The notes beneath the pieces were generated by a model, which ran no database searches, was not told the DNA's origin, and worked only from the letters and a program-made list of their open reading frames with translations. 64,000 nt of DNA from Taxillus chinensis. Lineage: Eukaryota; Streptophyta; Magnoliopsida; Santalales; Loranthaceae. Positions 51,736 through 63,614 of the stretch are shown in pieces (within the stretch, counting starts at the first letter, position 1; each line of letters begins with the position of its first letter). A program made the position numbers and the translations under genes. The stretch is taken from assembly GCA_023512835.1 (NCBI GenBank), contig CM042090.1, forward strand, positions 26,637,783 through 26,701,782, written 5' to 3'.

Positions 51736-52989
51736 GAGGTTAAATTTTTATCGTAAGAACTTTAATTTAGATTATTGGATATTATAACTAATAGTGTAGA
51801 TTAAATTTTTAATTCTTTAATTTTATTTTGATTTTTAAATAAGGTTAATGTTAGTATTTTATAAATTTTGAAGTTGTTAATTAATAAAATAACTTTGAAA
51901 AATAACTCCTAAACCTTTTCTATTTTTTACCATAAAGCATATAAATTTTTTTATGTGTTTTTTAGTTTACCAAATGAATTTATAAAATAAAAAAAATTCT
52001 CAAAAATAATATCAAATTAAACCAAAATATATCCATTTTAAACATACACATGAGAAATTTAATTGCATTAGATTGATATCATTTTTAGTGTGAATAAATA
52101 TTATATATATCGAGCACGATGACATTCTTTCTATAATTAGATTGATATTATTTTTTAAATAACGAATCCAATTGGGAAGAGAACATTTCTGCACAGTATA
52201 AAACTAACTCCAAGAGGCTTTTTATTTTCTACAAATAGAGAGCCAAACCTTAAAAACTCCCTCCAACAAACTCTGTATCCCACTTTCCACATATATATTT
52301 TGCTACAGCTACTCTTCATTTTTTAAGAGTAACTATTCATTCTTTATTTTTTATTATATTATTTTTTTCTCTCTTTGCTCACAATCTCTCACCTACACTC
52401 TTATTTCTGTCGTTCACAATCTCTCGGATATGCTCTTCCCTTTACCGATTCTCGCTTTCTCCTCCATAGTTGCTCTCTGTTTTCTCCTTAGATCCTTATC
52501 TGTTTGTGTGTTTCCTTGATTCATTTTTGTTTATCATTGATCTTTAAAATCTATTTGGGTGTGGGATGATTTCTTTAAAGTTTGTTGGATGGTTTCATCG
52601 TCAATGCCCTATACCCTGTTGAACAGGTCCATAAATGGATACACTTACATGAATGGGGAAGCCTAAAATGGATAACCTTTGCTACAAGTCCCTGAAGTAC
52701 CCCAAGACCAATACCAGGGGATAGAGGAAGAAATTTGAAGAATAATGCACTTGACTGAGCTCAATTCCGATGAAAAATGAAAAAATTATGGCCAAAACAA
52801 CTTTCGTTGGAAAAAGTCAAACTTGCCAAAAGACGGTCAATGCCCCTGGTCAAACTGCCCGAAAAAGTGATTATGTGAAATTCTCCAAAACGTCTATTTA
52901 GGCAAATACGAGTCTTTCCAACAAATCTTCAAAAGGTCATCCGTTTTGGCATCTTAGGTGAAGGTAAAAGGGTAATTAAAAGTAAAAAA

Positions 52990-53330
52990 AAACTTGACTC
53001 GTAGCCTCGAAGCCTCGTAGCCTCGAAGACTCGGAGCCTCGAAGCATCGAAGCCTCGAAGCCTGTAAACCTCCGACCTCCGAACTGCCGACACTTCGACC
53101 CGTGGACCTTCGACCCTTCGCCACTTCGATCTTCGACCCATGATCTTCGAGGAGTGACCCTTCGACCCTGCCGACACTCCGACCCGTGTACCTTCGACCC
53201 TTCGCCACTTCGATCTTCGACCCTTGACCTTCGAGGGTTGACTTACGACCCATTGACCGTTGACCTACGACCCGTTGACCGTTGACCTTCGACCCTGCCG
53301 ACACTCCGACCCTTTGACCTCTGACCTTCG
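52990..53330. repeat. TTCGA-rich minisatellite with higher-order units
   Basis: From 52994 to 53062 a 9 bp unit close to GCCTCGAAG repeats about eight times. From 53084 a longer unit starts CTGCCGACACTTCGACCCGT and recurs at 53168 (period 84 bp, nearly perfect for about 55 bases) and again, shorter, at 53295. TTCGACCC and its variants occur more than ten times. Long minus-strand frames here are by-products of the 9 bp period. Confidence 0.9.
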
Positions 53331-53814
53331 CTGTTTGGCCTCTTTCGCTGGTTCTCTCGCTTTTTTCTCACTGGATGCGTTTTTATTTGCTGGCAATTGT
53401 CAGAGATGCTTTTCAACGCCTGTCAGACACATGTGCTCACAAAAGAATGAAAAAGCAATCACGAGCTGCCCCATTTTACGCATAGGTCATCCAACCACCA
53501 GACAAAGCATAGAATTTGGAAATTAATAATACTGGATTAATAATACACCCGACAAAGCATTAAATGCAGCAATTAATGAGATGCAGCCAACTCTTTTAAA
53601 TCCAGCCTTCCGTCCACACCATTAAGGCGACGAATGCCCAAAATTACGCCAAGAAAAGAGAACTCTAACGAAAAAAAACCAATTGCTACCATCTCTCTCT
53701 CACATACGCCCAAGCCTTTTCCCTTGGGATACGTACGCCCGAGTCTTAACGCCCAAGCTCTTCCCTTTCCCCGAATCATCACCCCACTTTTTGTTCCTTT
53801 GCTTCGCCCAACTC

Positions 53815-53835
53815 TTTCCTTTATATATTCTCTCT
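53815..53835 (+). promoter_or_regulatory. TATA-like box inside the Tat/Ogre-type LTR
   Basis: CCTTTATATATTCTCTCTC. A TATA box followed by a CT-rich initiator region is what an LTR promoter would show. This supports, but does not prove, that the block is an LTR. Confidence 0.4.
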
Positions 53836-55218
53836 CTTTTTCTGCGAATTCCCTTTTCAACAAAACAAAAAAACAAAAAACAACAAACAAACAAAAAACT
53901 CCTTTTCTCACTCTTTTCTTGTACGGGTTCTTTTACCCAAATCCCAAATTCCTTCCCATTTCAATTTAAAAAGATCTACCTTTTCCCACGTTCTTCTCTC
54001 TCAATTCCGTACACTGTGTGGCTTTCTAAATCCTAGCTGATTTCTCGTTATTTGAACTACGAGAATTCGGTGATTTGGTAATTGGAGCAAAGCGACTATC
54101 GGCGTGGACGGGATTCACACAAGATCCGGTGTTCGAAGCTCTAAAGTTAGTTCTATAATCCTAGCTGATTTCTATCATTTATTATTTCTTAGCTTATTTA
54201 TTTTTATATTTGATGTAATTCTTAGTCTTTTCCTGTATTTTTTTTTTCAGTTGTTGTTATGTATTGAATTCTCCTTGTATTTTCCTTTTTATGTTGTTGA
54301 CATCTGTGATATTTTCCTTGTATTTTTTTTTGTATATATTGTATGTTGTAATATGTAAAGAATAGTAAGAAAAAAGAGAGAGCAAAGAAAGGAATGAAAA
54401 TAAAAAGGAAAAAAAGAAAAAAAAAGAGAAGGTGGTTTTGTTTTTATTTTTTTTTTATGTTATCTTTGTATGTCACAATCACACAATTTACGTTTTATTT
54501 TAATATGCATATATTTTGATATAGTCAAGTCTTAAAAAAAAAAACAAACAAACAAAACAAAACATTTTCCACAAAATGTCTTCCAAAACGTTTTCAATAA
54601 AAGGTTTTCAAAATATTTTCAAAAATGTCTCCTTAAAAACAAACAAAAAAAAATAAAACAAAAACGTTTTGCAATAAAATGTTTTCAATAAAATACTTTG
54701 AAAATGTTTTAATAAAATGTTTTCCAAAATGTCTTCCAAACAAAAAAAAAAACAAAACAAAACAAAAATAAAACGTAGGATTTCATTTTCCACCTCAAAT
54801 AAAAAAGCAAAAAACAAGATTTTTAGGATTCCTTTTAGAGATTTAGGGTAAATCAATTTTAACCATAACTTTGACAAATAACTTAGTTAAATAAAAAACA
54901 TAGACTTTCTAGGAAAACAATAGTGCCTCAACCGAATCACGGCATTACAAATAAATAGAAAACCTCCTCCTCCGAAAATAGATACCGAAAGGGCGTTGTA
55001 GGGGTGCTAATCTTTTCCTACACGTAACCAACTCCCAAACCCTTCTCTGATAACACAGATACACCTTTAAACTACTCAAAGTAGAGGGTATCCAACTGTA
55101 CCCCAAAAACAGTTGGTGGCAATTCTAAATTCCTCACCATTGGTTTAGTTTGAGCCCACCCCAAACGGGCCCATACGAAAACCAGTGATGACAATTTCTT
55201 AAAAAAAATCAATTTTGT

Positions 55219-55305
55219 GTGATAATTTCGCTACCCTGATTTTATGGGATGATTTCGTTACCCTGATTTTTGTGGGATGATTTCTTTATCATTGATTAAT
55301 CTCTA
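55219..55305. repeat. Short tandem repeat of a TGGGATGATTTC unit, next to the LTR
   Basis: The unit (about 27 bp: TGTGGGATGATTTCGTTACC plus CTGATTT) occurs three times with variation. A 17-mer of it, GTGGGATGATTTCTTTA (55272-55288), also lies at 52561-52577, on the other side of the LTR. Confidence 0.75.
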
Positions 55306-56041
55306 CAAATATGTTGGCTTCCTGCTGTAATATTTTGAATAAAGGATTGCTTCTTCTTTTTTTGTTGAGGTGGGATACAATTTTAGCGTTAGTGCGGATT
55401 TGGAATAATTTGGGTTAGGGTCGGATATTTTTAGATGTTATTGTCTAAATTTTGCACAATCATAAATTAGAGGAAAACTAGAGTAACATTCATAAATTTA
55501 CAGCAAGTCATTTATTGGTTACGTTTTATAAGTGTTGCATATCAAGGAAAATTAATTAAGCGTATGAAATCATTTTATACCACATAGTCGAAACTCTATG
55601 ACACTTCTTTGATTAATTTAATGATTATCAAGGCAAAGGTGATGATAACATAGAGGTAAAAGCCTGCAATATCCCCATCTAAATGTTAATTATTGAATAA
55701 CGATATAATCCAATGACTGCATTTAAATGTTACTTATTATTTTTAATGAGATAATAAGTACTTCTAGAAGAAGAAGATATTTATTTAAAAGACAATTGTA
55801 ACTTTATTTTTTATTATTAATATTTAATGTAAATAGAGATAAAAAGTAAATACCTTCATAATATTAAGTTTTCTTCATGAAAGCAAAACTATTTTGTTAT
55901 GCTGAATTGGAAAATTATTGTGTTCTTGTATAAGGATAGATTCTCCCAAAGAAACCCCCAATTTTGTTAGTCTTCTAGAAGGTACACGTAATGAGATTTC
56001 TGTGGAAACCTTAAATGTAAGTTGTGATAATAGTAATCCAT
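55306..56041. other. AT-rich spacer
   Basis: No gene or clear repeat is seen. Confidence 0.4.
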
Positions 56042-57083
56042 ATATATACTTATGAAACCCAAATGTGTCCACCCTTAAGAGAGTTACTTGAGAGGTCTTC
56101 ATTTAAAGTTGAGTCATCTAAAAAGTCCAAACCACGTCTTCCCAATTTTACTTTACAGGAGGACTTGACTCTTATATATTCGTGGCTTACTATTGGGCAA
56201 GATTCGGTGCAAGATAATGGCCAAAAAATGGATCTGTTTTGGTTGAGAATTTATGATTATTATCATGCTCATAGGACATTCGAAAGTCAGCATAGTAAAG
56301 GTTATGTATTGCAAAAGTGGTCAACCATTCAACAACAGTGTAATAAATATTAAGGTGCTTGGCAAAGATTAAGCCATTACATCCAAGTGATATGATTGAG
56401 GAAAACAAGGTACATTTTATTAACTATTTAAGTTATGTTAATGCATCAATTCATTTTAACTATTAAATATATTCATTGTTTTTATTTGTTTATTTTTAAG
56501 GTTGATAGCGCAAAACAAATGTACAAAGAAACACAAAAAAAATGTATTCAAGCATTAATGAAATGTGTTAAAGTACGCACCAAAATGGATCTATAGTCAT
56601 GAAAATGAAATAACCAAAAAAAGGAGAATAGAGACAACATCTTTAATAGATCCAATAAATCTTGAAGATAAAGATGTTGCAAATCACTTGGAGAGACCAT
56701 TAGGTAGGAAGGTTGCAAAAGCTCGATCAAACAAACAAAAGAGCACCCAAGGTAGTAGTTCAAATGTGGAATTAATTCTAAATGCCATGATGAAAGAAAA
56801 AAATTCCAATGAAGTGAGAATGGAATTTCACAAAAGGGTCGTCTTGATTTCATTGAGTTGGAGAATATGCGTCTTTTGTATTGAAGAAGAAAGGCTTCAA
56901 TTGGTAAAAAGGCAAGAGGAAAGGCAAAGAATAAAAGAGGATATGGAAATTATAGCAAAAGATTTAGATACATTGCCTCCGATTGCAATACGAATATTTT
57001 CAAAATCTTCAAATGACAATTCTTGCAAAAAGAGGAAGTGGTATTTAATAAATAATATTGTATTATTTGTTTTTGGTTTATAA
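56042..57083 (+). pseudogene. PIF/Harbinger-associated Myb/SANT-like ORF, decayed
   Basis: 56130-56352 reads PNFTLQEDLTLIYSWL..IGQDSVQDNGQKMDLFWLRIYDYYHAHRTFES..SKGYVLQKWSTIQQQCNKY: the trihelix/SANT-like domain of the NAM-associated and Harbinger ORF1 family (normally NFTxxEDxxLxxAWLN...FWxRIxxYF...R...L..RW..IQ..vnKF). A stop follows, and a GTACAT...TTTAAG interval near 56409-56501 looks like the family intron. Coding similarity resumes with VDSAKQMYKETQKKC, slips frame near 56560, and goes on as LKYAPKWIY... ERPLGRKVAKARSNKQKS, the family's GRK motif, and a charged coiled-coil tail (56565-57083). With at least one stop and one frameshift it is a pseudogene. The transposase partner is not visible nearby. 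In active elements this protein helps the transposase bind DNA. Confidence 0.7.
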
Positions 57084-60000
57084 CTTTGAACATTTGTATT
57101 GAAGTGGAATATTATTGAATAATTGTGAACTTTTATTATTATTGATTGTCTTTTGTTACAATGGTTGAAAGTTCGCTTTTTGAATTTTCATTTAATGTGG
57201 TAATAGAGTTTATTTTCAATTGATTTGCTATTTAGTGATATTTATGATTGTGCAACGGGTAGAAATCTATCTTTAAATCTATAGTTGTGCAGCATGTAAA
57301 AATATGCCTTTAAATCTATTATTAGGTATCAATAGCAATGAAATAAGGACTAACATTATATTATTGTTCATGCCAATAGTGGTTTGAATCAAATGAGGAC
57401 TGGGTAAGCATCAAAGCTCAACTATTTAAGTGTATAAAGTTTTTTAAAAAAAATCTTTTATAGGCTTTCTATTTTTTTCTTGATGTGGGTCTACATGCAC
57501 CTATGGTGCAAGATATACCTTTTTTTATTTTTTTAGCTCATACTGTAAAATGAATGAATTGTTAAATATGTGATTGGTTGATGTTTCTAAAATTATGAAT
57601 GGTACTTGAAATTGAAAAACTCGGGCTGAACTTGGAGCCTCAATGTTTTCTGTAACGTATAACTTTGGACTTTTCCTTAATTTTAATTTGAGGGGAGGGA
57701 GGAAACAGGAAACCCAAAACCCTTCTCTTTTGTCCCGTTCTTGGAGGAAGAGGTTTTAACTTTTACATATACCGTAACAGAACTCCACAATGCATATCAA
57801 CCAGCGCTCTCTTTTGCTTTGAGACTCTTGTGATGGACCCAAAGAGAAAGTGTGTGCGTTCTTGTCGTGTTAACTCCAAATCAAAAAAGACTTAGTGCAA
57901 AAAGCAAGGGTAGTTGTTTCAAGAGAACTTAGGACACAAACAGGTGGTCTACATAAAGGTATTAAAAAACTGACTAGGCTCATGCGTTATTTGTCATTGT
58001 ATGTTAGTTAGGGACATTGCAACATAACTCTTTATGGAATTGTTATGTATGTATTAGCGGGAGAATATAATGTTATTAGAGGGTTTTTTAATCATGAATT
58101 TACCTTTATTTTGACATAATTGTTTTATTAGTAAACTAACCCCCTAATATAGTAAATGTAGAAGTTTTGTGTTGTTTGTGGGCTTTTGAATAAACAACAA
58201 GTCAAACACAAGGTTAAAGGAAAAGAGGAAGAAACGGACAACGATCTACAGATAATGGTTGATTGAAATTTCAATTACCATGAAGATTTTGAATGAGAAG
58301 ATCGATCGATCATACTCTTGGAACTTTTGGTCATTTGAAAAGTTGAAGATGGCAAGTTATTGAGTTGTCTAAATTGAAATGGGATCTTTGCTACGGTTAT
58401 GGTGAATTGGGGTTGATGAGTTATTCCCAATGAGTACTTTCATGCTGCACATTCAATACTTAATATAATTGGCTATTTAACTGAATTAGAGTTAATTATT
58501 TAACACGATAAAGTTTTGGTTATGTGATTTAATTTTACAATAAATGAAAGAGTTACAATAACTAACTGCAAAATCTCCCTTGGCCACTATACAGAATAAA
58601 CTACTGTTTGATGTTAATGGAATATTATATGAAAAAAAGCATATCTTGTGTGATCTTAATGAAAAATTGAGTGCTTATATTTAATCACGCACATAGGCAA
58701 ATGAAATAATCAGTAGTTAAAGAACATGCTATCCTAGAAGAACTATTTGTCCCTTTGGTTTTCCGTTTCTATTGTGTATATTGGTAGCGTGTTCGATTAG
58801 CTGCGTAGTAAATTGCCCAATTTCTTCTATTTATGTACTTCAATGTGGAAGAAATTTTAACTCCACATCGGTTAGACAAATGAGCTGTTAATTTTTATTT
58901 TTTGTTTTGTTAGTTTAAGACGGGTGTTGAATTTTGAGATGAGACCATAAACCATACATAAAGTGTCTGGTTTGAGATGGGCATCATTGTTAAGCATTCG
59001 AACGATGAATAAACTAGTTTGAGATGGGGAATCAGTGTTTATTGTGCTCTTTTAGTACCAATGGTAAGGCCTGACGATAAGACTAGTACAATGGCATAAT
59101 TTATTAGTTTTTATTATAAAATATTATTTTAATATAAATAAAGTTAGAATGGAGTGTCTTATTAGAATTAAATATAAAAAATTAATTTTCACAAATAAAA
59201 AATTCTCTAGAGATAAAATACAAAGTCTTGGATATAAAAATTTTCATACCACTATGGTACAGCTGCCCTATCGGGCCCAGGGGTGACATTGGGAGCTTGG
59301 TTTTGCTCATTTAAAACTTGAGTGGCAACTGCTAGAGATTTTCTTGAGTCTCATCCACGTGCAGGTAAGAGACAAAATGTACCCATTTTGAACAATTTAA
59401 TCAAGATATCAACTGGCCAACAAACAAACATCATAGTCCTAAGCCGATAACAATAACGAGTTTGGGAATTCAATTGATGTGGTATGTCCAGTCTATATCT
59501 AATTAAGCGTGGCCTTCTCAGTTCTCACCGGGTTCGTTGCATTTGCAGGCAGAGCCAAGAGGGTCCCCAAAAACAATGTGGAAGATTGACCCCACACACA
59601 CTGAGAAAATTCAATGGACCGACAAATCAATACAGGTTAACGCCCCCCTATGTCTGATAAAATCATTGTCGCGTAAAATTCGCCGCACGAGAATTATTGT
59701 TCAGAAAGAGACATGCATTCGCTTCTATGAGGTACATTGAATATTTATGTATAAACGTGCCATCACTGCTGTTCGTTCCTTTTTACGCCCCCCCACACAC
59801 TCAAAAGAAAATAAATATTAAATACTTTACATCAGCAAATTTTTTATATGAATTTATTTTAAAAAACAATCATATAAAATACAATTATTCTCACAATAAA
59901 ATTTTTATATATAATTTTTTCTATAAAATTTATATAATATTTTTCAATATATTTATAAGTAAGTACTATTTACTCTTATAATTATTAAATTACATATAAA

Positions 60001-60180
60001 ATTTTTATCTCACGTTTTATTTTTATATTTATCATAATTTTTACTTTTACTACATATTAAATTATAAAAATATTATTAAATAAAAATTAATATAAATATT
60101 ATTTTATTAATATATAAAGTTATTTATTATTTTTTATAGATGTCACAATCACACACAACACTAGTGTTTGTTTTATTTAT
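57084..60180. other. Intergenic, AT-rich
   Basis: No gene is recognised. A short tandem duplication (period 36 bp, TTGTGCA...TTTAAATCTAT) lies at 57249-57320. A pyrimidine/purine-rich stretch with a 20-codon ORF starting MDPKRKC lies at about 57833-57895; nothing supports it as a gene. A TTTTTTAAA-type AT-rich stretch occupies 59800-60180. Confidence 0.45.
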
Positions 60181-61008
60181 TTTGAACTTTTTTTATGATT
60201 ATTATTTTTCTTCTTTTCACAGAAAAACTTTTTTAATTAAATACATTTAAAAAACATTTCCTAAAAATGTGTTTATAACAAAAAAAGAATAAAAAAAATC
60301 AACTAAATTGTTTTCTAACACTTGGACTTTTCTTTCTTTTTTTTTGCTTTTCACATAAAAATAAAATTTTCAAATAAAAATTGTTCTCTAAACAAACTCC
60401 CATGTACTTAAGTCTCTAACAAGAGATCTAAAAAAAAAACAAACAAAAAAAACCTTTCTCCTTTAAAAAAAAACTTTTCAAACGCCTGTTTTCTAATACT
60501 TAGGATTTTTTTTCTCTTTCTTTTTGCTTTTCATAAACTTTTATTAATTTTTATCCTTAGAATCATTGTAATATTTTGTTTAAGCATTAATTCACCTTTG
60601 GATTTTTTTAGACCTTTTATTAAAATTTTCCTTTAGAGACCCAGGATAAATTAAATTTAATTTCAACTTCAACAAATAACTTAGAATAATAAAAAGAGTT
60701 GAACTTTAGGCCGTAAGAAAATTCAAAGATTACTTTTTGATTATTTAAATTCAAGATAGCATCAAAACAAATTAGACACCTCCAAACTCTTAAGATAGGT
60801 ACCGAAAGGGCGTCATGGGGGTGCTAACCCTTCCCCATGCGTAATAAACTCGTGAGCCCATCCCTAGCGGCGTAAATAATTTTCTTTTAGGTGGCCAATC
60901 GCACTCCAAAAACGATTGGTGACGACTTTGTTTATTTTATCACTCTTTGGATGAAGGACCCCGCACCCCAAAAGCGATTTCCCTCCCGGACGAAATCCGG
61001 TGATGACA
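60180..61008 (+). mobile_element. Second Tat/Ogre-type LTR, at least its 3' part
   Basis: GTACCGAAAGGGCGTCATGG (60799 onwards), GTGCTAACCCTTCCCC, CCAAAAACGATTGGTGAC and the ending CCGGTGATGACA (61008) follow in the same order and spacing as in the block ending at 55193. Upstream, the T/A-rich AAACATTTCCTAAAAATG-type sequence (60240-60480) also resembles 54530-54780. No primer site follows. The left end could not be found, so the start given is approximate. Confidence 0.55.
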
Positions 61009-63274
61009 TATATTTATATAGAAAAATAAAAAATAATTTAAATATGTGAATTTATGAAAAATGTATGAAAAGCTAATGTGGCCTTACATGAGAGAGTTAG
61101 GCATGGGCTTATCCATTTCTAGAGGCCCATTTCAACTTCAAAAGTTTAAAAAACTCACAATTTATATATACAATTATATTGCATAGGTGCATACCTTTAT
61201 TATTATGTCAAAACAATGTGGGCAACAAATGTCAACCACTAACCCTTTGCTTGGCTACTATGGAAAACCTGGTTGAGGTATGGAAAATGAGCTGGAAAAA
61301 TTATTTTCCCTTACTTGGTACATATAAAAAAGAGTATGAAAAAATATATGGTAACATGTGACAATACATTTGGATATGTACTGATATCTTCATCTTCAAA
61401 ATGGCATGAAAATAAGGACAAAATGCAAATTAATTCTTTTTTTTCAAAACTACCACTAATATCTCACTATTAATAATCTCACAAATCAGTAAAATTGATA
61501 TTTTACATAATATTACTTTTTTTAAATTTTCTTTAATTCTAATTAAATCATGTTAAATATATTTTTCACATCTTTTTTCATCCCAATCAAATGAATATTT
61601 TTTCATCATTTTTTTTACTTATTTTTTTTCTATACTTTTTTCATATCAAATTCTTTTGCCTCTTTTTATACTCTGTCACGCAAAGAGTTAAGGATAACAA
61701 ATGTCAATAACCAATAAATATTTTTATTAAATGAGCTTTTTAAATTAGCAAAAAAATAAATTTAAAAAAATTATAACATGTATTATGACCGGCAAGTAAT
61801 GAGTAGATTAGTGTTTTGTACCGGCACACATTGGATTATTAGTGCTCATTCATGTCTTATGCATATTTAATTTGCCATTAATAAATAGCAAGTGTGTATG
61901 GATATATCCCTCTAATTAACGAGTCCATCTGCGCGCAATTGTTGGATAAGAATAATGAAGATGTTTGATGAGCATTTTGAACAAGAATTAGTGACCAATT
62001 GGATGTGGAACTAATTGTATATAGTTAGGTCTTTATGAAAACAGACAAATAAACATGCTCTTCAAAAAGGAAATAAATAAATCCTATACGAGCAAAACTT
62101 TTATTTGTTATTATTTTAATGAGAAAATATTTTAGGTACTTTGCTCTTACAATATAAAATTAATTTCTTTCCTACAATGATTATTTACCTACCAAGTGTT
62201 TATATATATATATATATCATCAAATCACATTGAAAATCAGTCATTCATCGTGATATCGTACTATTAGTCTATTACCCACAATCATTGAATGTGTTGATCA
62301 TTGTTAAGACAATAATCTCGAATCCCTCCAACTTGGACGTTAGCATTGATTACTATTAGCTAACATTATTTAATACTGACAAATATTTGCATTATATTAA
62401 TTAGTGGTTGCCATTTGTTATTATTGTTGACGCCGGGCATATGATATAACATTTTAAATGTGTATTTTTAAATATTTATTATAAAAGTAATATATACATA
62501 CATGTATGTAAAATTAAATTAATTTTTAGATTGATATTAATTTTTTTATTTATATCAATTGTAATGAAACATGCCTTGTTATAATATATAAAAATAATAC
62601 TTTAGTGATAAAATATAAAAGCACTTTATTTTTATATATTATTACAAACATACATTAGTAATATAAAAAAAATCAGACTCATTAATATCAATTGATTACC
62701 ACATAATAAACACACTTCTAGTGCAGAAGTGTACAATGCACATGATGACTAGCTTATGATAATCATCCCCAATCACAATATCGATCTTCCAAAGTATGAA
62801 TCATGCGATGCGACCAAGTTGTTAAGATACTGAAATTTATAAAATATACAAGAAAAAAGGTGAAAGAATGGGTGAATAGTAGCATCCAAGTGTTATTTAT
62901 ATTTGTAAGAGGATAATTAGGTGAACAGTAGCAATTAGGATGTAAATTTAATTAATTAAATAAAAAATATACATGAACAATTTAGGAACTCGACGCCAGT
63001 TTGTATATGTATGTTGATACATTACATGATGATAACGTAATCCATCGGCTCACCGCAGTCTCTACCAACACAATCTATTTCTTCCCAAAAAAGAAAAAAG
63101 AAAAAGAAAAGTTGTTTCTGTTACATTCGAGAAACAGCAGATTCAACTGTTACCATTATATTATTATAGAAAGAACCAAATCTGTCTCATGACTCATACT
63201 TGTCTCGAGCTGGTGCCAAAGATATGATGAACCAAATAAAAATGTATATAAAAATGATGACAAAATATAAAAGG

Positions 63275-63281
63275 AGCCGCC
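63275..63281 (+). promoter_or_regulatory. GCC-box core upstream of the ERF gene
   Basis: AGCCGCC, the binding core of ERF proteins, lies 340 bp before the ERF start codon and about 230 bp before its TATA box. Confidence 0.5.
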
Positions 63282-63322
63282 ACATCACCTATCGATCGAT
63301 CCTATCATCAACCCAATTGGAA

Positions 63323-63328
63323 CACGTG
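63323..63328 (+). promoter_or_regulatory. G-box upstream of the ERF gene
   Basis: CACGTG within AACACGTGAT, 290 bp before the start codon. Confidence 0.45.
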
Positions 63329-63502
63329 ATCCATAAGAGTCCTCATCCAACCCATAAAAAAGCGGAAAGAACCTTCACCGAAGCTGGACCGCCACTTCTT
63401 CTGCAGGCACACCAGACAATAAACAATAAACATCACCCACCACCCACTTGAATTTTCAAAAACCATCTGAGTTCATGAACCTCCCCTATCCCCCCTGCCC
63501 CC

Positions 63503-63511
63503 TTTATATAA
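63503..63511 (+). promoter_or_regulatory. TATA box of the ERF gene
   Basis: TTTATATAA after a C-rich stretch, about 104 bp before the ATG. This is a good distance for a 70-80 base 5' UTR. Confidence 0.7.
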
Positions 63512-63614
63512 TCCCAACACCACCCCAAACACTCTCCTCCATGATCCTCACAACTCTCAAACCTTGAGCTCATAGATCGATCTATCTGCTAGCTAGCTGC
63601 GTATACCTGTCAAT

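Larger units (their letters stand above)
47884..52581. other. UCH 3' region and long intergenic stretch
   Basis: No convincing gene in 4.7 kb. Contents: a tandem duplication (48732-48888), a TATA-like site plus short ORF (49735-49977), GT/GA repeats (51666-51735), and a CT-rich, 5'-UTR-like stretch at about 52290-52510. T and A runs are common. Confidence 0.5.
52582..55193 (+). mobile_element. LTR (probably solo) of a Tat/Ogre-type Ty3/Gypsy element
   Basis: The right end is clear: ACCGAAAGGGCGT (54984-54996), GGGGTGCTAA (55001-55010), CCAAAAACAGTTGGTGGC, then GTGATGACA ending at 55193. This block is known to me from 3' ends of long Tat/Ogre LTRs and recurs at 60801-61008. No primer site follows 55193, so it is a solo LTR or a fragment. 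The left end is uncertain: candidate TG starts are 52582 (TGTTGGATGG) and 52617 (TGTTGAACAGG). The interior holds the minisatellite at 52990-53330, a TATA box (TTTATATATT near 53820) with a CT-rich stretch, and A-rich CAAAACATTTTCC-like repeats at 54530-54780. No good target duplication was found. Confidence 0.55.
61009..63614. other. Intergenic and ERF promoter region
   Basis: No gene is recognised between 61009 and the ERF start. Mostly AT-rich, with a TA repeat at 62201-62216. The last 350 bp hold several promoter-type motifs, listed separately. Confidence 0.5.

Noticed and set aside
52190..52408. ATTTC-preceded TG positions as the left end of the first Tat/Ogre-type LTR
   Set aside because: They would match the ATTTC after 55193, but the sequence there looks continuous with its left flank (repeated TCACAATCTCTC), so chance is more likely.
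52929..53304. Minus-strand frames of 82 and 116 codons with RLRGFEAS-type repeats
   Set aside because: The 9 bp period of the minisatellite keeps several frames open at once.
53573..54036. Overlapping 60-117 codon frames on both strands
   Set aside because: CT-rich and A-rich LTR sequence; no domain-like pattern and overlapping frames on both strands.
57833..57895. 20-codon ORF MDPKRKC...
   Set aside because: Too short, with no upstream or downstream support.
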